Below are positions 22,361 through 32,428 of a stretch of DNA of 64,000 nucleotides, piece by piece. Below the pieces are notes generated by a model. The model ran no database searches and was not told the origin of the DNA. It saw only the letters and a program-made list of their open reading frames with translations. Source of the DNA: Streptomyces sp. MJM8645 (GTDB taxonomy: Bacteria; Actinomycetota; Actinomycetes; Streptomycetales; Streptomycetaceae); assembly GCF_001625365.1 (NCBI RefSeq), contig NZ_LJJF01000001.1, positions 1,736,001 to 1,800,000 on the forward strand, given 5' to 3'. The translations under genes and the position numbers were made by a program. Position 1 is the stretch's first letter. Each line of letters opens with the position of its first letter.

Positions 22361-22941
22361 CTGACACCACGCACCAGGCGGACACCGACGACAGATCCGC
22401 CGAACTCGCCACCCTCTTCCCCGCGTTGCACGCCCCGCAGTACTGGACCTGGGGCCGGTACGACGCGCTGTTCTCCACCGTGCTGCCGCCGGACGAGCTG
22501 GTGACCAACATCCACCTGGTGGGCTTCGCGGACGACAAGGTGGTCCTCTGCCGGGACGACCGGGACCACTGGTTCCTGCCCGGCGGCACCCGGGAGCAGG
22601 ACGAGAGCATCGCCACCTGCCTGGTGCGCGAGCTGCGCGAGGAGGCCGGCGCCCGGCTGCTCGGCGAGCCGGACTGGCTCGGCGCGCACCGCTGCCGCAC
22701 CGAGGACCCGACGCCGTACCGGCCGTGGCAGCCGCACCCGGAGAAGGCGTGGCTGTGGGGCTGGGCGGAGGTCGCGGTGGACTCGGCGCCGACCAACCCG
22801 GCGGACGGCGAGCAGGTGGTCGAGGTACGGGCGGTGCCGGCGGGCGAGGCGCAGCGGCTGCTGCTGGCCGGGCACGACGCCTGGTGGGGCGAGCTGATCG
22901 GGCTGGCCGTGGAGCTGCGGCGGCGGGCCGGGCGGGGCTGA
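22357..22941 (+). CDS. Nudix hydrolase
   Basis: A 194-residue Nudix protein. The Nudix box is complete: GGTREQDESIATCLVRELRE followed by EAGA, matching GX5EX7REUXEEXGU, the metal-binding catalytic helix. The preceding strand WFLPGG is also typical. Family members hydrolyse nucleoside diphosphates linked to another moiety; the substrate is not deducible. The ATG overlaps the rppA stop by four bases, so it is translationally coupled to the pigment genes. That tight coupling is notable because a Nudix enzyme is not a recognised part of flaviolin biosynthesis. Confidence 0.88.
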   Translation: MTDTTHQADTDDRSAELATLFPALHAPQYWTWGRYDALFSTVLPPDELVTNIHLVGFADDKVVLCRDDRDHWFLPGGTREQDESIATCLVRELREEAGARLLGEPDWLGAHRCRTEDPTPYRPWQPHPEKAWLWGWAEVAVDSAPTNPADGEQVVEVRAVPAGEAQRLLLAGHDAWWGELIGLAVELRRRAGRG

Positions 22942-23053
22942 TCCCCCGCCCCTCCGAGCCCCCCGCTCCGAGATATTCCCGCCAGGCCGGAAGACCACTG
23001 GAACGGCCGAACAACAGAGAGCATTGTCCGTTTTGCGGTGATATGACTCGGCC

Positions 23054-23476
23054 ATGGACACCAACATGCTGGCCGTGGACTACCCGGTGCTCAACATCTT
23101 CTGGACGATGCTGGAGCTGTTCCTCTGGATCCTCTGGTTCTTCCTGCTGTTCAAGATCATCACGGACATCTTCCGCAGCCACGACCTGGGCGGCTGGGCC
23201 AAAGCCGGCTGGCTGCTCCTGGTGATCGTGCTGCCGCTGATCGGTGTGCTGGCCTACGTGATCGCCCGCGGGAAGTCGATGAGCGAGCGGGACGCCGCCC
23301 AGGTCCGGCAGAGCGAGGCCGCCGTCAAGGCCTACATCCGGGAGGCGGCCGGAACCGGCACCCCCGGGGGCGGCGGCAGCCACGTCGACGACCTGGCGAG
23401 ACTGGCGGACCTGAAGGAGAAGGGCGCCATCTCCGAGGAGGAGTACCAGAAGGCCAAGGACAAGCTCCTGGCCTGA
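23054..23476 (+). CDS. PLDc_N/SHOCT membrane protein
   Basis: A 140-residue membrane protein. Two transmembrane helices (about residues 13-37 and 52-72) form a PLDc_N-type domain, recognisable by DLGGWAKAGWLLLVIVLPLIGVL in the second helix and its lead-in. A Gly-rich linker follows. The C-terminus is a SHOCT domain: LARLADLKEKGAISEEEY followed by QKAKDKLL. Such proteins are frequent in actinomycetes and probably oligomerise at the membrane; no enzymatic role is known. It is monocistronic and followed by a hairpin. Confidence 0.88.
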   Translation: MDTNMLAVDYPVLNIFWTMLELFLWILWFFLLFKIITDIFRSHDLGGWAKAGWLLLVIVLPLIGVLAYVIARGKSMSERDAAQVRQSEAAVKAYIREAAGTGTPGGGGSHVDDLARLADLKEKGAISEEEYQKAKDKLLA

Positions 23477-23501
23477 CCCGATCCGACCCGACCCGCACGG
23501 C

Positions 23502-23543
23502 GGCCGGGGCCGGCGGACGCGCAGACGTCCACCGGCCCCGGCC
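23502..23543. terminator. 17-bp stem-loop between convergent genes
   Basis: The arms 23502-23518 and 23527-23543 pair with one mismatch. It lies between the stops of the PLDc_N/SHOCT gene and of tex, so it can terminate both. Confidence 0.75.
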
Positions 23544-23582
23544 GCGGCGGTCAGCCGCTCAGCACCTCAGCGCCCCAGCCGC

Positions 23583-26090
<2,508 letters not shown>

Positions 26091-26257
26091 GAAGCCGGTC
26101 ACCTTCTCCTTCAGTGCTTTCGCCGTACGCCCTGCATTCTGGCAGGTGCCGGGGACAGCTCCCGGCCGCACCCGGGGCGGCCGGGCGTGGCGCCCTCCGC
26201 CCGCGACCCCAACCAGACTCAAGCAGTGCCCCGTTGCGCCTTCCTACGCTGACGCGC

Positions 26258-26674
26258 ATGGACACCTCCCCCGCACTGGACGCCTCCCGCCCGCCGGACG
26301 CCGCCCGGCTGGACGAACTCGCCGCCGCCAAGTACCTGCTGTTCACCACCCACCGCAAGAACGGCACCCCCGTGCCCACCCCGGTCTGGGTGGCGCGCGA
26401 CGGCGACGCGCTGGTCTTCACCACCGTCACCCGCACCGGCAAGGTCAAGCGGCTGCGCAACCGCTCCGACGTGCTGGTCGGGCCGAGCGACATCCGCGGC
26501 ACCCTGCTCGGCGAGCAGGTCCCGGCCACCGCCGTCCTCGACCCCGGCCGCGCGCCCGCCTACCGGAAGCTGCTGCGCCGCAAGTACGGGCTGCTGTGCG
26601 CGATCGCGCTGACCGCGAACGTGCTGCGCTTCGGCAAGGGCGGGACGATCGGCGTGCGGGTCACGCTGAACTGA
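26258..26674 (+). CDS. PPOX-class F420-dependent oxidoreductase-like protein
   Basis: A 138-residue split-barrel flavin/F420-binding protein. Recognisable pieces are AAAKYLLFTTHRKNGTPVPT, VWVARDGDALVFTTVTRTGKVKRLRN and VLVGPSDIRG, which are typical of the small PPOX-class enzymes abundant in actinobacteria that reduce or bind deazaflavin F420. The substrate is unknown. The ATG at 26258 is chosen over an upstream ATG at 26114, whose extra residues lie in the tex promoter region. It is divergent from tex. Confidence 0.85.
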   Translation: MDTSPALDASRPPDAARLDELAAAKYLLFTTHRKNGTPVPTPVWVARDGDALVFTTVTRTGKVKRLRNRSDVLVGPSDIRGTLLGEQVPATAVLDPGRAPAYRKLLRRKYGLLCAIALTANVLRFGKGGTIGVRVTLN

Positions 26675-26738
26675 GGCCGGCCGTACGCATTCCGGGAATC
26701 CGCTGAAGGGCACCGATCCGCGCTGTACGCTGCCGGGC

Positions 26739-27638
26739 ATGTGCGCTGCCACCCGGATGCACCCCGACGGACTGGTCATCGACGCGGCCCTGGTACGGCG
26801 GTTGATCTCCGCCCAGTTCCCGGACTGGGTCGGCCTGCCGGTCACGCCGGTCACCTCCACCGGGACGGACAACGCGATGTTCCGCCTCGGTCCCGAACTC
26901 GCCGTCCGGCTCCCCCGGGTGGAATGGGCGGCCGGGGACGTCCGCCGCGAGAAGCAGTGGCTGCCCGCGCTGGCCCCCCGACTGCCACGGCCGATACCCG
27001 CCCCGCTCGCGGTCGGCCGGCCCGCCGCCGGCTACCCCTGGGAGTGGTCGGTGCTCCGCTGGTTCGAGGGCGCCAACCCGGTCGTCGGCGCCCTCGCCGC
27101 CCCCGGCGCACTCGCCCGCGACCTCGCCGCCTTCGTCAACGCCCTGCGCGCCGTCAACCCGGCCGGCGGCCCGGCCGGCCACCGCAGCGTCCCGCTCGCC
27201 TCCCGCGACGGCGCCACCCGCGCGGCCATCGCCCAACTCGCCGGAGCGGTCGACACCCACGCCGCAACCGCCCTGTGGGACAAGGCGCTTCGCCTCTCCG
27301 AGTACGCCGGCCCGCCCTCCTGGATGCACGGCGACCTCACCCCCGGGAACCTCCTGCTCGACCGGTCCGGCCGGCTCGGCGCCGTCCTCGACTTCGGCCT
27401 GATGGGCGTCGGCGACCCCACCTCCGACCTGATCGTCGCCTGGAACCTGCTGCCCGCCTCGGCCCGCCCCGCCTTCCGCGCCGCCCTCCGCGCCGATGAC
27501 GCCATGTGGGCCCGCGGCCGCGCCTGGGCCTTCTCCATCGCGCTGGTGACGATCCCCTACTACCGTCACACCAACCCGGGCCTCACCGCCAACGCCCGCC
27601 ACGTCGTCCGCGAGGTACTCGCCGACCGCAGCACCTGA
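26739..27638 (+). CDS. APH-family phosphotransferase
   Basis: A 299-residue aminoglycoside-phosphotransferase-family kinase. The Brenner-type catalytic motif is SWMHGDLTPGNLLL with catalytic Asp and metal-binding Asn, and the DFG-like motif is VLDFGLMGVGDPTSDL. The N-terminal nucleotide-binding part has GTDNAMFRLGPELAVRLPR with the likely ATP-binding Lys replaced by Arg. The family phosphorylates antibiotics and many other alcohols; streptomycetes carry dozens, so resistance should not be assumed. It is monocistronic. Confidence 0.85.
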   Translation: MCAATRMHPDGLVIDAALVRRLISAQFPDWVGLPVTPVTSTGTDNAMFRLGPELAVRLPRVEWAAGDVRREKQWLPALAPRLPRPIPAPLAVGRPAAGYPWEWSVLRWFEGANPVVGALAAPGALARDLAAFVNALRAVNPAGGPAGHRSVPLASRDGATRAAIAQLAGAVDTHAATALWDKALRLSEYAGPPSWMHGDLTPGNLLLDRSGRLGAVLDFGLMGVGDPTSDLIVAWNLLPASARPAFRAALRADDAMWARGRAWAFSIALVTIPYYRHTNPGLTANARHVVREVLADRST

Positions 27639-27735
27639 CCGGGCACTGCCGCCCGACCAGCAGGGCGGCACTCCCGCCGCCGCCGTCGGCGACCGTTGCT
27701 ATGGTTCTCCCCGCCACTACGGGTAGGGGGACGAC

Positions 27736-28254
27736 TTGGCACGCAGAAGCAGTGTGATCGACGTCAGAGTGAGCCGGCGGGTGCTGTGGGTGGGCGGCGA
27801 CGCCTATCCGCTCCACAACATCGCCCGGGCCCGGCAGTTCCAGCTGCTGCCGCCCAAGCGCGCGCGGGTGATCATCCGGTTCGTCCGGCAGGTGATCGGC
27901 CTGCTGGTGGCCACCGCCCTCCTCGGTTCGCTGCTCGGGAGCGGCGCGAACCAGGAGACGACCAAGAACGTGATCGGCGTGGTGGCGCTCGTGCTCTTCG
28001 CGGCCAGCCTCTACCGGCTGGTCAAGCGGCTGCAGATGCGCACGGTCTACCAGCTGATCATCGAGACCTCCAGCTCCTCGAACACGGCGGTGGTCAGCCA
28101 CGACGCCCAGCAGGTCGGCAACCTGATCCAGCTGATCATGGAAGCGATCGACAACCCGCTGGCCGAGTTCGCGCTCCAGGTGGAGAACGTCCACATCGGC
28201 GACCAGATCAACCAGTACGGCGACCACAACACCGGAAAGAAGGTCAGCCTGTGA
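27736..28254 (+). CDS. DUF6232-family membrane protein with C-terminal GD/GDHN motif
   Basis: A 172-residue protein. The first part (VSRRVLWVGGDAYPLHNIARARQ) is the N-terminal beta region of DUF6232-like actinomycete proteins, followed by two transmembrane helices at about 50-70 and 76-94. The C-terminal part ends with VHIGDQINQYGDHNTGKK. The same GDxxxQxGDHNxG pattern opens the next protein, with which it overlaps by four bases (GTGA). The start appears to be TTG at 27736, preceded by a GGGGG stretch. The function is unknown; the shared motif suggests that the two proteins assemble with each other. Confidence 0.7.
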   Translation: MARRSSVIDVRVSRRVLWVGGDAYPLHNIARARQFQLLPPKRARVIIRFVRQVIGLLVATALLGSLLGSGANQETTKNVIGVVALVLFAASLYRLVKRLQMRTVYQLIIETSSSSNTAVVSHDAQQVGNLIQLIMEAIDNPLAEFALQVENVHIGDQINQYGDHNTGKKVSL

Positions 28255-28574
28255 GCGGCGGCATCCACTTCGGGGACTCGGTCACCCAGCACGGCGACCA
28301 CAACATCGGCATCATCAAGCACCAGGGCCCGGCCGACCCGCAGACTGCGATGCGCGAACTCATCGCCGCCGTACGCCAGTTGCGCGAGCAGGTGCCGGCC
28401 GAGGACCGCGAGGTGCTGGACGAGTCGCTGGCGGACCTCGGCAACGGGCAGGCCACCCCGCCCGCCACCCTGCGCCGCGCCCTGCGCAACATCTCCGGCG
28501 TCGCCGCCCTCGCCGCCGCCGGCGCCCCGGTGGTGGAGTCGATCCGCCGCATCCTGGACTCGCTGAGTTCCTGA
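28251..28574 (+). CDS. Small protein sharing the GDHN motif of its neighbour
   Basis: A 107-residue soluble protein. Residues 4-20 (IHFGDSVTQHGDHNIGI) carry the same GD-x3-Q-x-GDHN-x-G pattern as the C-terminus of the preceding membrane protein. The rest is helical: TAMRELIAAVRQLREQVP, then VLDESLADLGN, ending in RRILDSL. GTG overlaps the upstream stop (GTGA), so production is coupled. The architecture, a short repeat-like motif plus helical effector-like domain, recalls bacterial amyloid-signalling or homotypic-interaction pairs. That is inference, and no family assignment is certain. Confidence 0.65.
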   Translation: MSGGIHFGDSVTQHGDHNIGIIKHQGPADPQTAMRELIAAVRQLREQVPAEDREVLDESLADLGNGQATPPATLRRALRNISGVAALAAAGAPVVESIRRILDSLSS

Positions 28575-28653
28575 GCGGCGGCGGGCGGCCAGCCCGAAAG
28601 TCATACCGGGTCAGAGACCTTCCTCAGTCAAGGAATCCTGCTAGCCTGACGCC

Positions 28654-29325
28654 ATGAGCGGACTGCGGGAACGGAAGAAGGAGCGGACGCGGCGGGCGAT
28701 CTCCGAGGCCGCGATCGCGCTCTTCCTGGAGCGCGGCTTCGACCCGGTCTCGGTGGCGGACGTCGCGGCCGCCGCCGAGGTGTCGAAGCCGACGCTGTTC
28801 AGCTACTTCTCCACCAAGGAGGACCTGGTCGTCCACCGCTTCGCCGACCACCAGGACCAGGCCGCCGGCGTGGTCCACGGCCGGGCGGCCGGCGAACCGG
28901 TGCTGGCCGCCCTGCACCGGGACTTCCTGGACGGGCTCGCCCGGCGCGACCCCATCACCGGGCTCAACGACGACCCCCGGGTCCTGGCGTTCAGCGATCT
29001 CGTGCACTCCACGCCGAGCCTGAAGGCCCGGGGCGCCGAATACCTCGCCCGCGCCGAACAGTCCCTCGCCCGGGCGCTGCACGAGGCCCCCGACCTGGCC
29101 CCGCCCCGGCGCCTCACCGCACCCCTCCTCGCCGCCCAGGTCACCGCCGCCCAGCGGGTCCTCGCCGAACACAACTGGCACCGGATCCGGGACGACGGCC
29201 AGACCGCCGACGAACTCCACTTCGAGGCCGCCACCAACGCCGACCGCGCCTTCGAACTCCTCACCGCCGGCTACGAAGGCGCCGCCGGGCACCCGGGGCC
29301 CACCGGGCGCCGGGGCCCCGCCTAA
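28654..29325 (+). CDS. TetR-family transcriptional regulator
   Basis: A 223-residue regulator. The N-terminal TetR helix-turn-helix is intact: RRAISEAAIALFLERGFDPV, then VADVAAAAEVSKPTLFSYFSTKED. The C-terminal ligand-binding domain is divergent, with no assignable ligand, and ends in a Gly/Pro-rich tail. It lies upstream of a tyrosine-phosphatase-like gene on the same strand, but 67 bases of repetitive sequence separate them and co-transcription is uncertain. Confidence 0.9.
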   Translation: MSGLRERKKERTRRAISEAAIALFLERGFDPVSVADVAAAAEVSKPTLFSYFSTKEDLVVHRFADHQDQAAGVVHGRAAGEPVLAALHRDFLDGLARRDPITGLNDDPRVLAFSDLVHSTPSLKARGAEYLARAEQSLARALHEAPDLAPPRRLTAPLLAAQVTAAQRVLAEHNWHRIRDDGQTADELHFEAATNADRAFELLTAGYEGAAGHPGPTGRRGPA

Positions 29326-29392
29326 CACGGAGGCCCCACCGGGCATCGGGGGCCCGCCGGCCCCACGGGCACCGCTGGTTAGAGTGCCGCGC

Positions 29393-30127
29393 ATGACAAT
29401 GCGTCAGCTCACCTTCGAACGGCTGCACAACTTCCGCGACCTGGGCGGCCACCCCGCCGCCGACGGCCGGTCCGTCCGCCGGGGCCTGCTCTACCGCTCC
29501 GACTCACTCGGCAAGCTCACCTCGCCCGCCGACCTCGACCGGCTCCAGGCCCTCGGCGTGCGCACCGTGATCGACCTCCGCTACCCCTGGGAGATCGCCG
29601 CCAAGGGCCGGGTGCCCGACTACGAGGGGCTGGTCTACCACAACCTCTCGATCGAGCACCGCCCCTACGACCAGGCCGAGATCGACCCGGACGTCGACCC
29701 CTGGCGGCACCTCGCCGACCGCTTCGCCGAGGTCGCCGAGGACGGGGTGGAGGAGATCCACGAGGCCCTGGAGGTGATCGCCGCCGCCGAGGAGCCCGTG
29801 GCCTTCCACTGTGCCTCCGGCAAGGACCGCACCGGGCTCATCGCCGCCCTCGTCCTCACCCTGCTCGGCGTCTCCGAGGACGACATCGCCGCCGACTTCG
29901 CCCTCACCGAGCTGGCCACCCCGCACCTCATCGCCGAGTGGCACGCCGCCCACCCCGGCCGCACCCTGCGCTGGCCCGGCTACGGACGCGCCCCCGAGAC
30001 GGTCATCCGCCTCGCCCTCGCCGACCTCGCCGCCCGCCACGGCTCGGTCGAGGACTACGCCACCGTCACCCTCGGCTTCTCCCCCGCCCGGATAGCCGCC
30101 CTCCGCTCGCGCCTGCTCACGGCCTGA
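29393..30127 (+). CDS. Tyrosine-protein phosphatase (Y_phosphatase3, PtpB/LipA-like)
   Basis: A 244-residue phosphatase of the DSP-like Tyr/phosphoinositide family. The P-loop is FHCASGKDRTGLIAAL, i.e. HCxxGKDRTG with nucleophilic Cys and Arg. The N-terminal segment FERLHNFRDLGGHPAADGR and RRGLLYRSDSL is the family signature. The extra Lys/Asp in the loop is characteristic of the Mtb PtpB-type group, which can also act on phosphoinositides. The start is taken as ATG 29393 (MTMRQ); GTG 29384 would add three residues. Confidence 0.88.
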   Translation: MTMRQLTFERLHNFRDLGGHPAADGRSVRRGLLYRSDSLGKLTSPADLDRLQALGVRTVIDLRYPWEIAAKGRVPDYEGLVYHNLSIEHRPYDQAEIDPDVDPWRHLADRFAEVAEDGVEEIHEALEVIAAAEEPVAFHCASGKDRTGLIAALVLTLLGVSEDDIAADFALTELATPHLIAEWHAAHPGRTLRWPGYGRAPETVIRLALADLAARHGSVEDYATVTLGFSPARIAALRSRLLTA

Positions 30128-30275
30128 CCTTGCCCGACGGGCCGTCAACGGCCAAGAAGATGAAGGGAGTTCACTCGAACACAGGTTGACCTAAACATGT
30201 CATGTCGCATTGCCCCCGCCTTCGCCGCGCTGCCAGGATCGGGCCACTGCCCAGACGAACCAACGGGAGAAAACC

Positions 30276-30536
30276 ATGAGGATGCGTTCCGTTCTGCCCG
30301 TCGCCCTGCTGGCCGTGGCCGGCCTGTTCGCCGGCGTCAACACCGCCTCGGCGGCGGGGTACCCCGGCTACCAGTGCTTCAAGACCGCCGACCGCGTCGA
30401 GTACTGCAGCGACGCCAAGGTCAAGAACCACACGGCGGGCTCCAACTGGATCAAGACCTGCCCGGCCGACGTCGTGGCGCACATGGGCAAGCCGTACATC
30501 GCGGCGAAGCGCCCCTCCGCCGCGCACAGCTGTTAG
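30276..30536 (+). CDS. Small secreted four-cysteine protein
   Basis: An 86-residue protein with a clear Sec signal peptide: MRMRSVLPVALLAVAGLFAG and a probable cleavage after ASA (about residue 26). The mature part of about 60 residues has four cysteines (QCFKTAD, YCSDAK, TCPAD and the C-terminal SC), which could form two disulfides. GGGAG precedes the ATG at six bases. No family was recognised. The size and secretion suggest a signalling, inhibitory or cell-surface peptide, but nothing in the sequence decides this. It ends before a strong bidirectional hairpin. Confidence 0.8.
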   Translation: MRMRSVLPVALLAVAGLFAGVNTASAAGYPGYQCFKTADRVEYCSDAKVKNHTAGSNWIKTCPADVVAHMGKPYIAAKRPSAAHSC

Positions 30537-30556
30537 CACCGGGCACCAGGAACACC

Positions 30557-30590
30557 GAGCCCGCCCGGCAGACGCCTGCCGGGCGGGCTC
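30557..30590. terminator. Perfect 15-bp stem-loop between convergent genes
   Basis: The arms GAGCCCGCCCGGCAG (30557-30571) and CTGCCGGGCGGGCTC (30576-30590) surround a 4-base loop, 21 bases after the secreted-peptide stop and 22 bases beyond the stop of the convergent pentapeptide-repeat gene. Confidence 0.85.
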
Positions 30591-30611
30591 GACCGTTGGC
30601 GCGGGCGGCCG

Positions 30612-31541
30612 CTAGCGGCGGCGCGGGCCGCCCGGGCGGCCGCCGCTGCGCGGCTTGCGGGTGCCGCGCGCGCCGGTGGCGGCGGCGGCCGGGGCGGGGG
30701 CCGTGGCGGGCCAGTGGGTGGGCCGGGTGAGGGTGGCCGGCAGGCGGGTGGTCGCGTCGCCGCGGGCCGCGTTCAGCTGGGCCTGGGTGAGGAAGAGGGC
30801 CTCGGTGAGGTCGGCGCCGGAGAGGTCGGCGTCGCGCAGGTCGGCGCCGACGAGGTCGGCGAGGCGCAGGTCGGCGCCGCTGAGGTCGGCGGCGACGAGC
30901 AGGGCGCCGCGCAGGTTGGCCCCGCGCAGGTCGGCGCCGCGCAGGCGGGCACCGAAGAGGTCGGCGCCGCGGTGTTCGCGGCGGCGGGGGACGGCGGCGC
31001 GGACGAGTTCGCTGGCGCGCAGCAGCAGGTCGCTGACGCGCTGCCGGTGGGCGGGGACGTCGACGGCGAGGATCTCCTCGGGGGTGCCGCCGGCGAGCCG
31101 GTCGGTCTCCTCCAGGGCCTGCCGCAGGTCGGCGTGGACCGGGCGGGCGGGGGCGTAGCCGAGCGCCTCGGTGAGGTACCAGAGCAGTTCGTGGAGCTGG
31201 CGCACCACCGGGAAGACGTCGTACATGGGCTTGGCGTCGGCCGGCGCCTCGCGCCAGCTGCGGCCGCCGAAGGTGACCTGGGAGACGCGCTGCCCGGCGC
31301 CGAAGCAGTCGTAGACGGTGCAGCCCTGGAAGCCCCGGTCGCGGAGGCGTTCGTGGATGCCGCAGGTGAAGTCGGTCTGCAGGTTGCGGCACGCGCTGCC
31401 GGCGGCCTTGTCGACGGCGAAGTCGGTGCCGGCGCCGAAGGGCAGGGCGACGCAGCAGAGGCCGAAGCAGCTGGTGCAGTCGGAGCGCAGCTCGGTCGGC
31501 TGAGCCGCCGTGGGGTGCTGCGGCGGCTCGGTCTCGCGCAC
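30612..31541 (-). CDS. Pentapeptide-repeat protein with Cys-rich N-terminal domain
   Basis: A 309-residue protein. The N-terminal half has an unusual set of cysteines: [27 protein letters not shown] and GCTVYDCFG. These could bind metal, and the pattern is shared with other actinomycete pentapeptide proteins. From about residue 195 the chain is A(D/N)LXX repeats ([20 protein letters not shown] and onward), which fold as a right-handed quadrilateral beta helix. The C-terminus is Arg/Pro/Gly-rich. The GTG at 31541 is preceded by GGAAGGA. Known pentapeptide proteins mimic DNA or bind partners such as gyrase; no such role is evident here. Confidence 0.85.
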   Translation of the reverse strand: MRETEPPQHPTAAQPTELRSDCTSCFGLCCVALPFGAGTDFAVDKAAGSACRNLQTDFTCGIHERLRDRGFQGCTVYDCFGAGQRVSQVTFGGRSWREAPADAKPMYDVFPVVRQLHELLWYLTEALGYAPARPVHADLRQALEETDRLAGGTPEEILAVDVPAHRQRVSDLLLRASELVRAAVPRRREHRGADLFGARLRGADLRGANLRGALLVAADLSGADLRLADLVGADLRDADLSGADLTEALFLTQAQLNAARGDATTRLPATLTRPTHWPATAPAPAAAATGARGTRKPRSGGRPGGPRRR

Positions 31542-31649
31542 GTCGTGTGGTCCTTCCAGCGTGGGCACCGGCCGTCCGGTGCCTCGGACCGCCAAGCCTA
31601 CTTGGCGCTGGTCACACCCACCCCACCCCCGGTAAGGTGTCAATCGACA

Positions 31650-31671
31650 GTGCACCTATTACGAGGTGCAC
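31650..31671. promoter_or_regulatory. Perfect 8-bp inverted repeat upstream of the GNAT gene
   Basis: GTGCACCT (31650-31657) and AGGTGCAC (31664-31671) form an inverted repeat with a 6-base spacer, about 40 bases upstream of the GNAT start. It is the size of a dimeric-repressor site. The binding protein is unknown. Confidence 0.5.
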
Positions 31672-31708
31672 CCATGACGCAGTGCGCCCATGGCATACGG
31701 GGGTAGGA

Positions 31709-32428
31709 GTGCAGGACCCGAGCATCAACGAACTCGTCCGGATGTGGATCGCCGGCTGGAGCGTCTCGCGCGGCGCGGCCGAAGCGGTGGACGAGCCCTG
31801 GGGCTGGACGATCGACGTCGGTGTGGTCGGCCACGTCGCCCGGCACGTGCTGCCCGAGCCGGCCGAGCCCGACGTCCGCAAGATCGCCGAGGCCACCACC
31901 GCACCGGGCACCTGGCTGAAGCTGTTCACCGAGGAAGCCGTCGCCCGGCCCTGGCTGGGCCCGCAGTGGCGGCTCGACCAGCCGGGGTACCTGATGACCG
32001 CCCCGCTGGGCACCGAACGGCCCGAGGTGCCGGCCGGCTACACGGTGACCACCTGGACCCGGGGCGGGGTCGTCCGGACCCTGGTCCGCACCGAGGCCGG
32101 ACACCTCGCCGCACGCGGCCAGGCGGGCCTGGCCGGCCCCGTGGCCGTCCCGGACCAGATCGTGACCGCGCCCGAGCACCGGCGCCGAGGCCTGGGCGCC
32201 CTGGTGATGCGCACCCTCCAGAACGCCGGGCACCAGGCGGGCGCCGACACCGCCGTCCTGGTCGGCACCCCGGACGGCCGGGCGCTCTACACCGCGCTCG
32301 GCTGGACCACCCGCTCCCCGATGGCGAGCCTGTTCTACGAGCCCGCAGCCGAACCTGCGGCCGAACCCGTCGCAGAACCCGCAACCGAACCCGCCGTAGA
32401 ACCCGCAGCCGAGCCCGGAGCCGAGTAG
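31709..32428 (+). CDS. GNAT-family N-acetyltransferase with AEP-repeat tail
   Basis: A 239-residue protein. The GNAT core is recognised by DQIVTAPEHRRRGLGALVMR (the acetyl-CoA pyrophosphate-binding R-x-x-G-x-G/A motif) and by ALYTALGWTTRSPM near the end of the fold. The C-terminal ~28 residues are a tandem Ala-Glu-Pro repeat (PAAEPAAEPVAEPATEP and onward) encoded by a 12-bp DNA repeat. That repeat also codes, on the opposite strand, for the end of the convergent SGNH hydrolase. GTG at 31709 is chosen because upstream sequence is non-coding and a GGGGGTAGGA stretch precedes it. The substrate is unknown. Confidence 0.83.
   Translation: MQDPSINELVRMWIAGWSVSRGAAEAVDEPWGWTIDVGVVGHVARHVLPEPAEPDVRKIAEATTAPGTWLKLFTEEAVARPWLGPQWRLDQPGYLMTAPLGTERPEVPAGYTVTTWTRGGVVRTLVRTEAGHLAARGQAGLAGPVAVPDQIVTAPEHRRRGLGALVMRTLQNAGHQAGADTAVLVGTPDGRALYTALGWTTRSPMASLFYEPAAEPAAEPVAEPATEPAVEPAAEPGAE

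Noticed and set aside
26739..27638. Aminoglycoside resistance by the APH-family gene
   Set aside because: The family is large and mostly not drug-directed in streptomycetes, and the likely ATP-binding Lys is Arg; no resistance call is justified.
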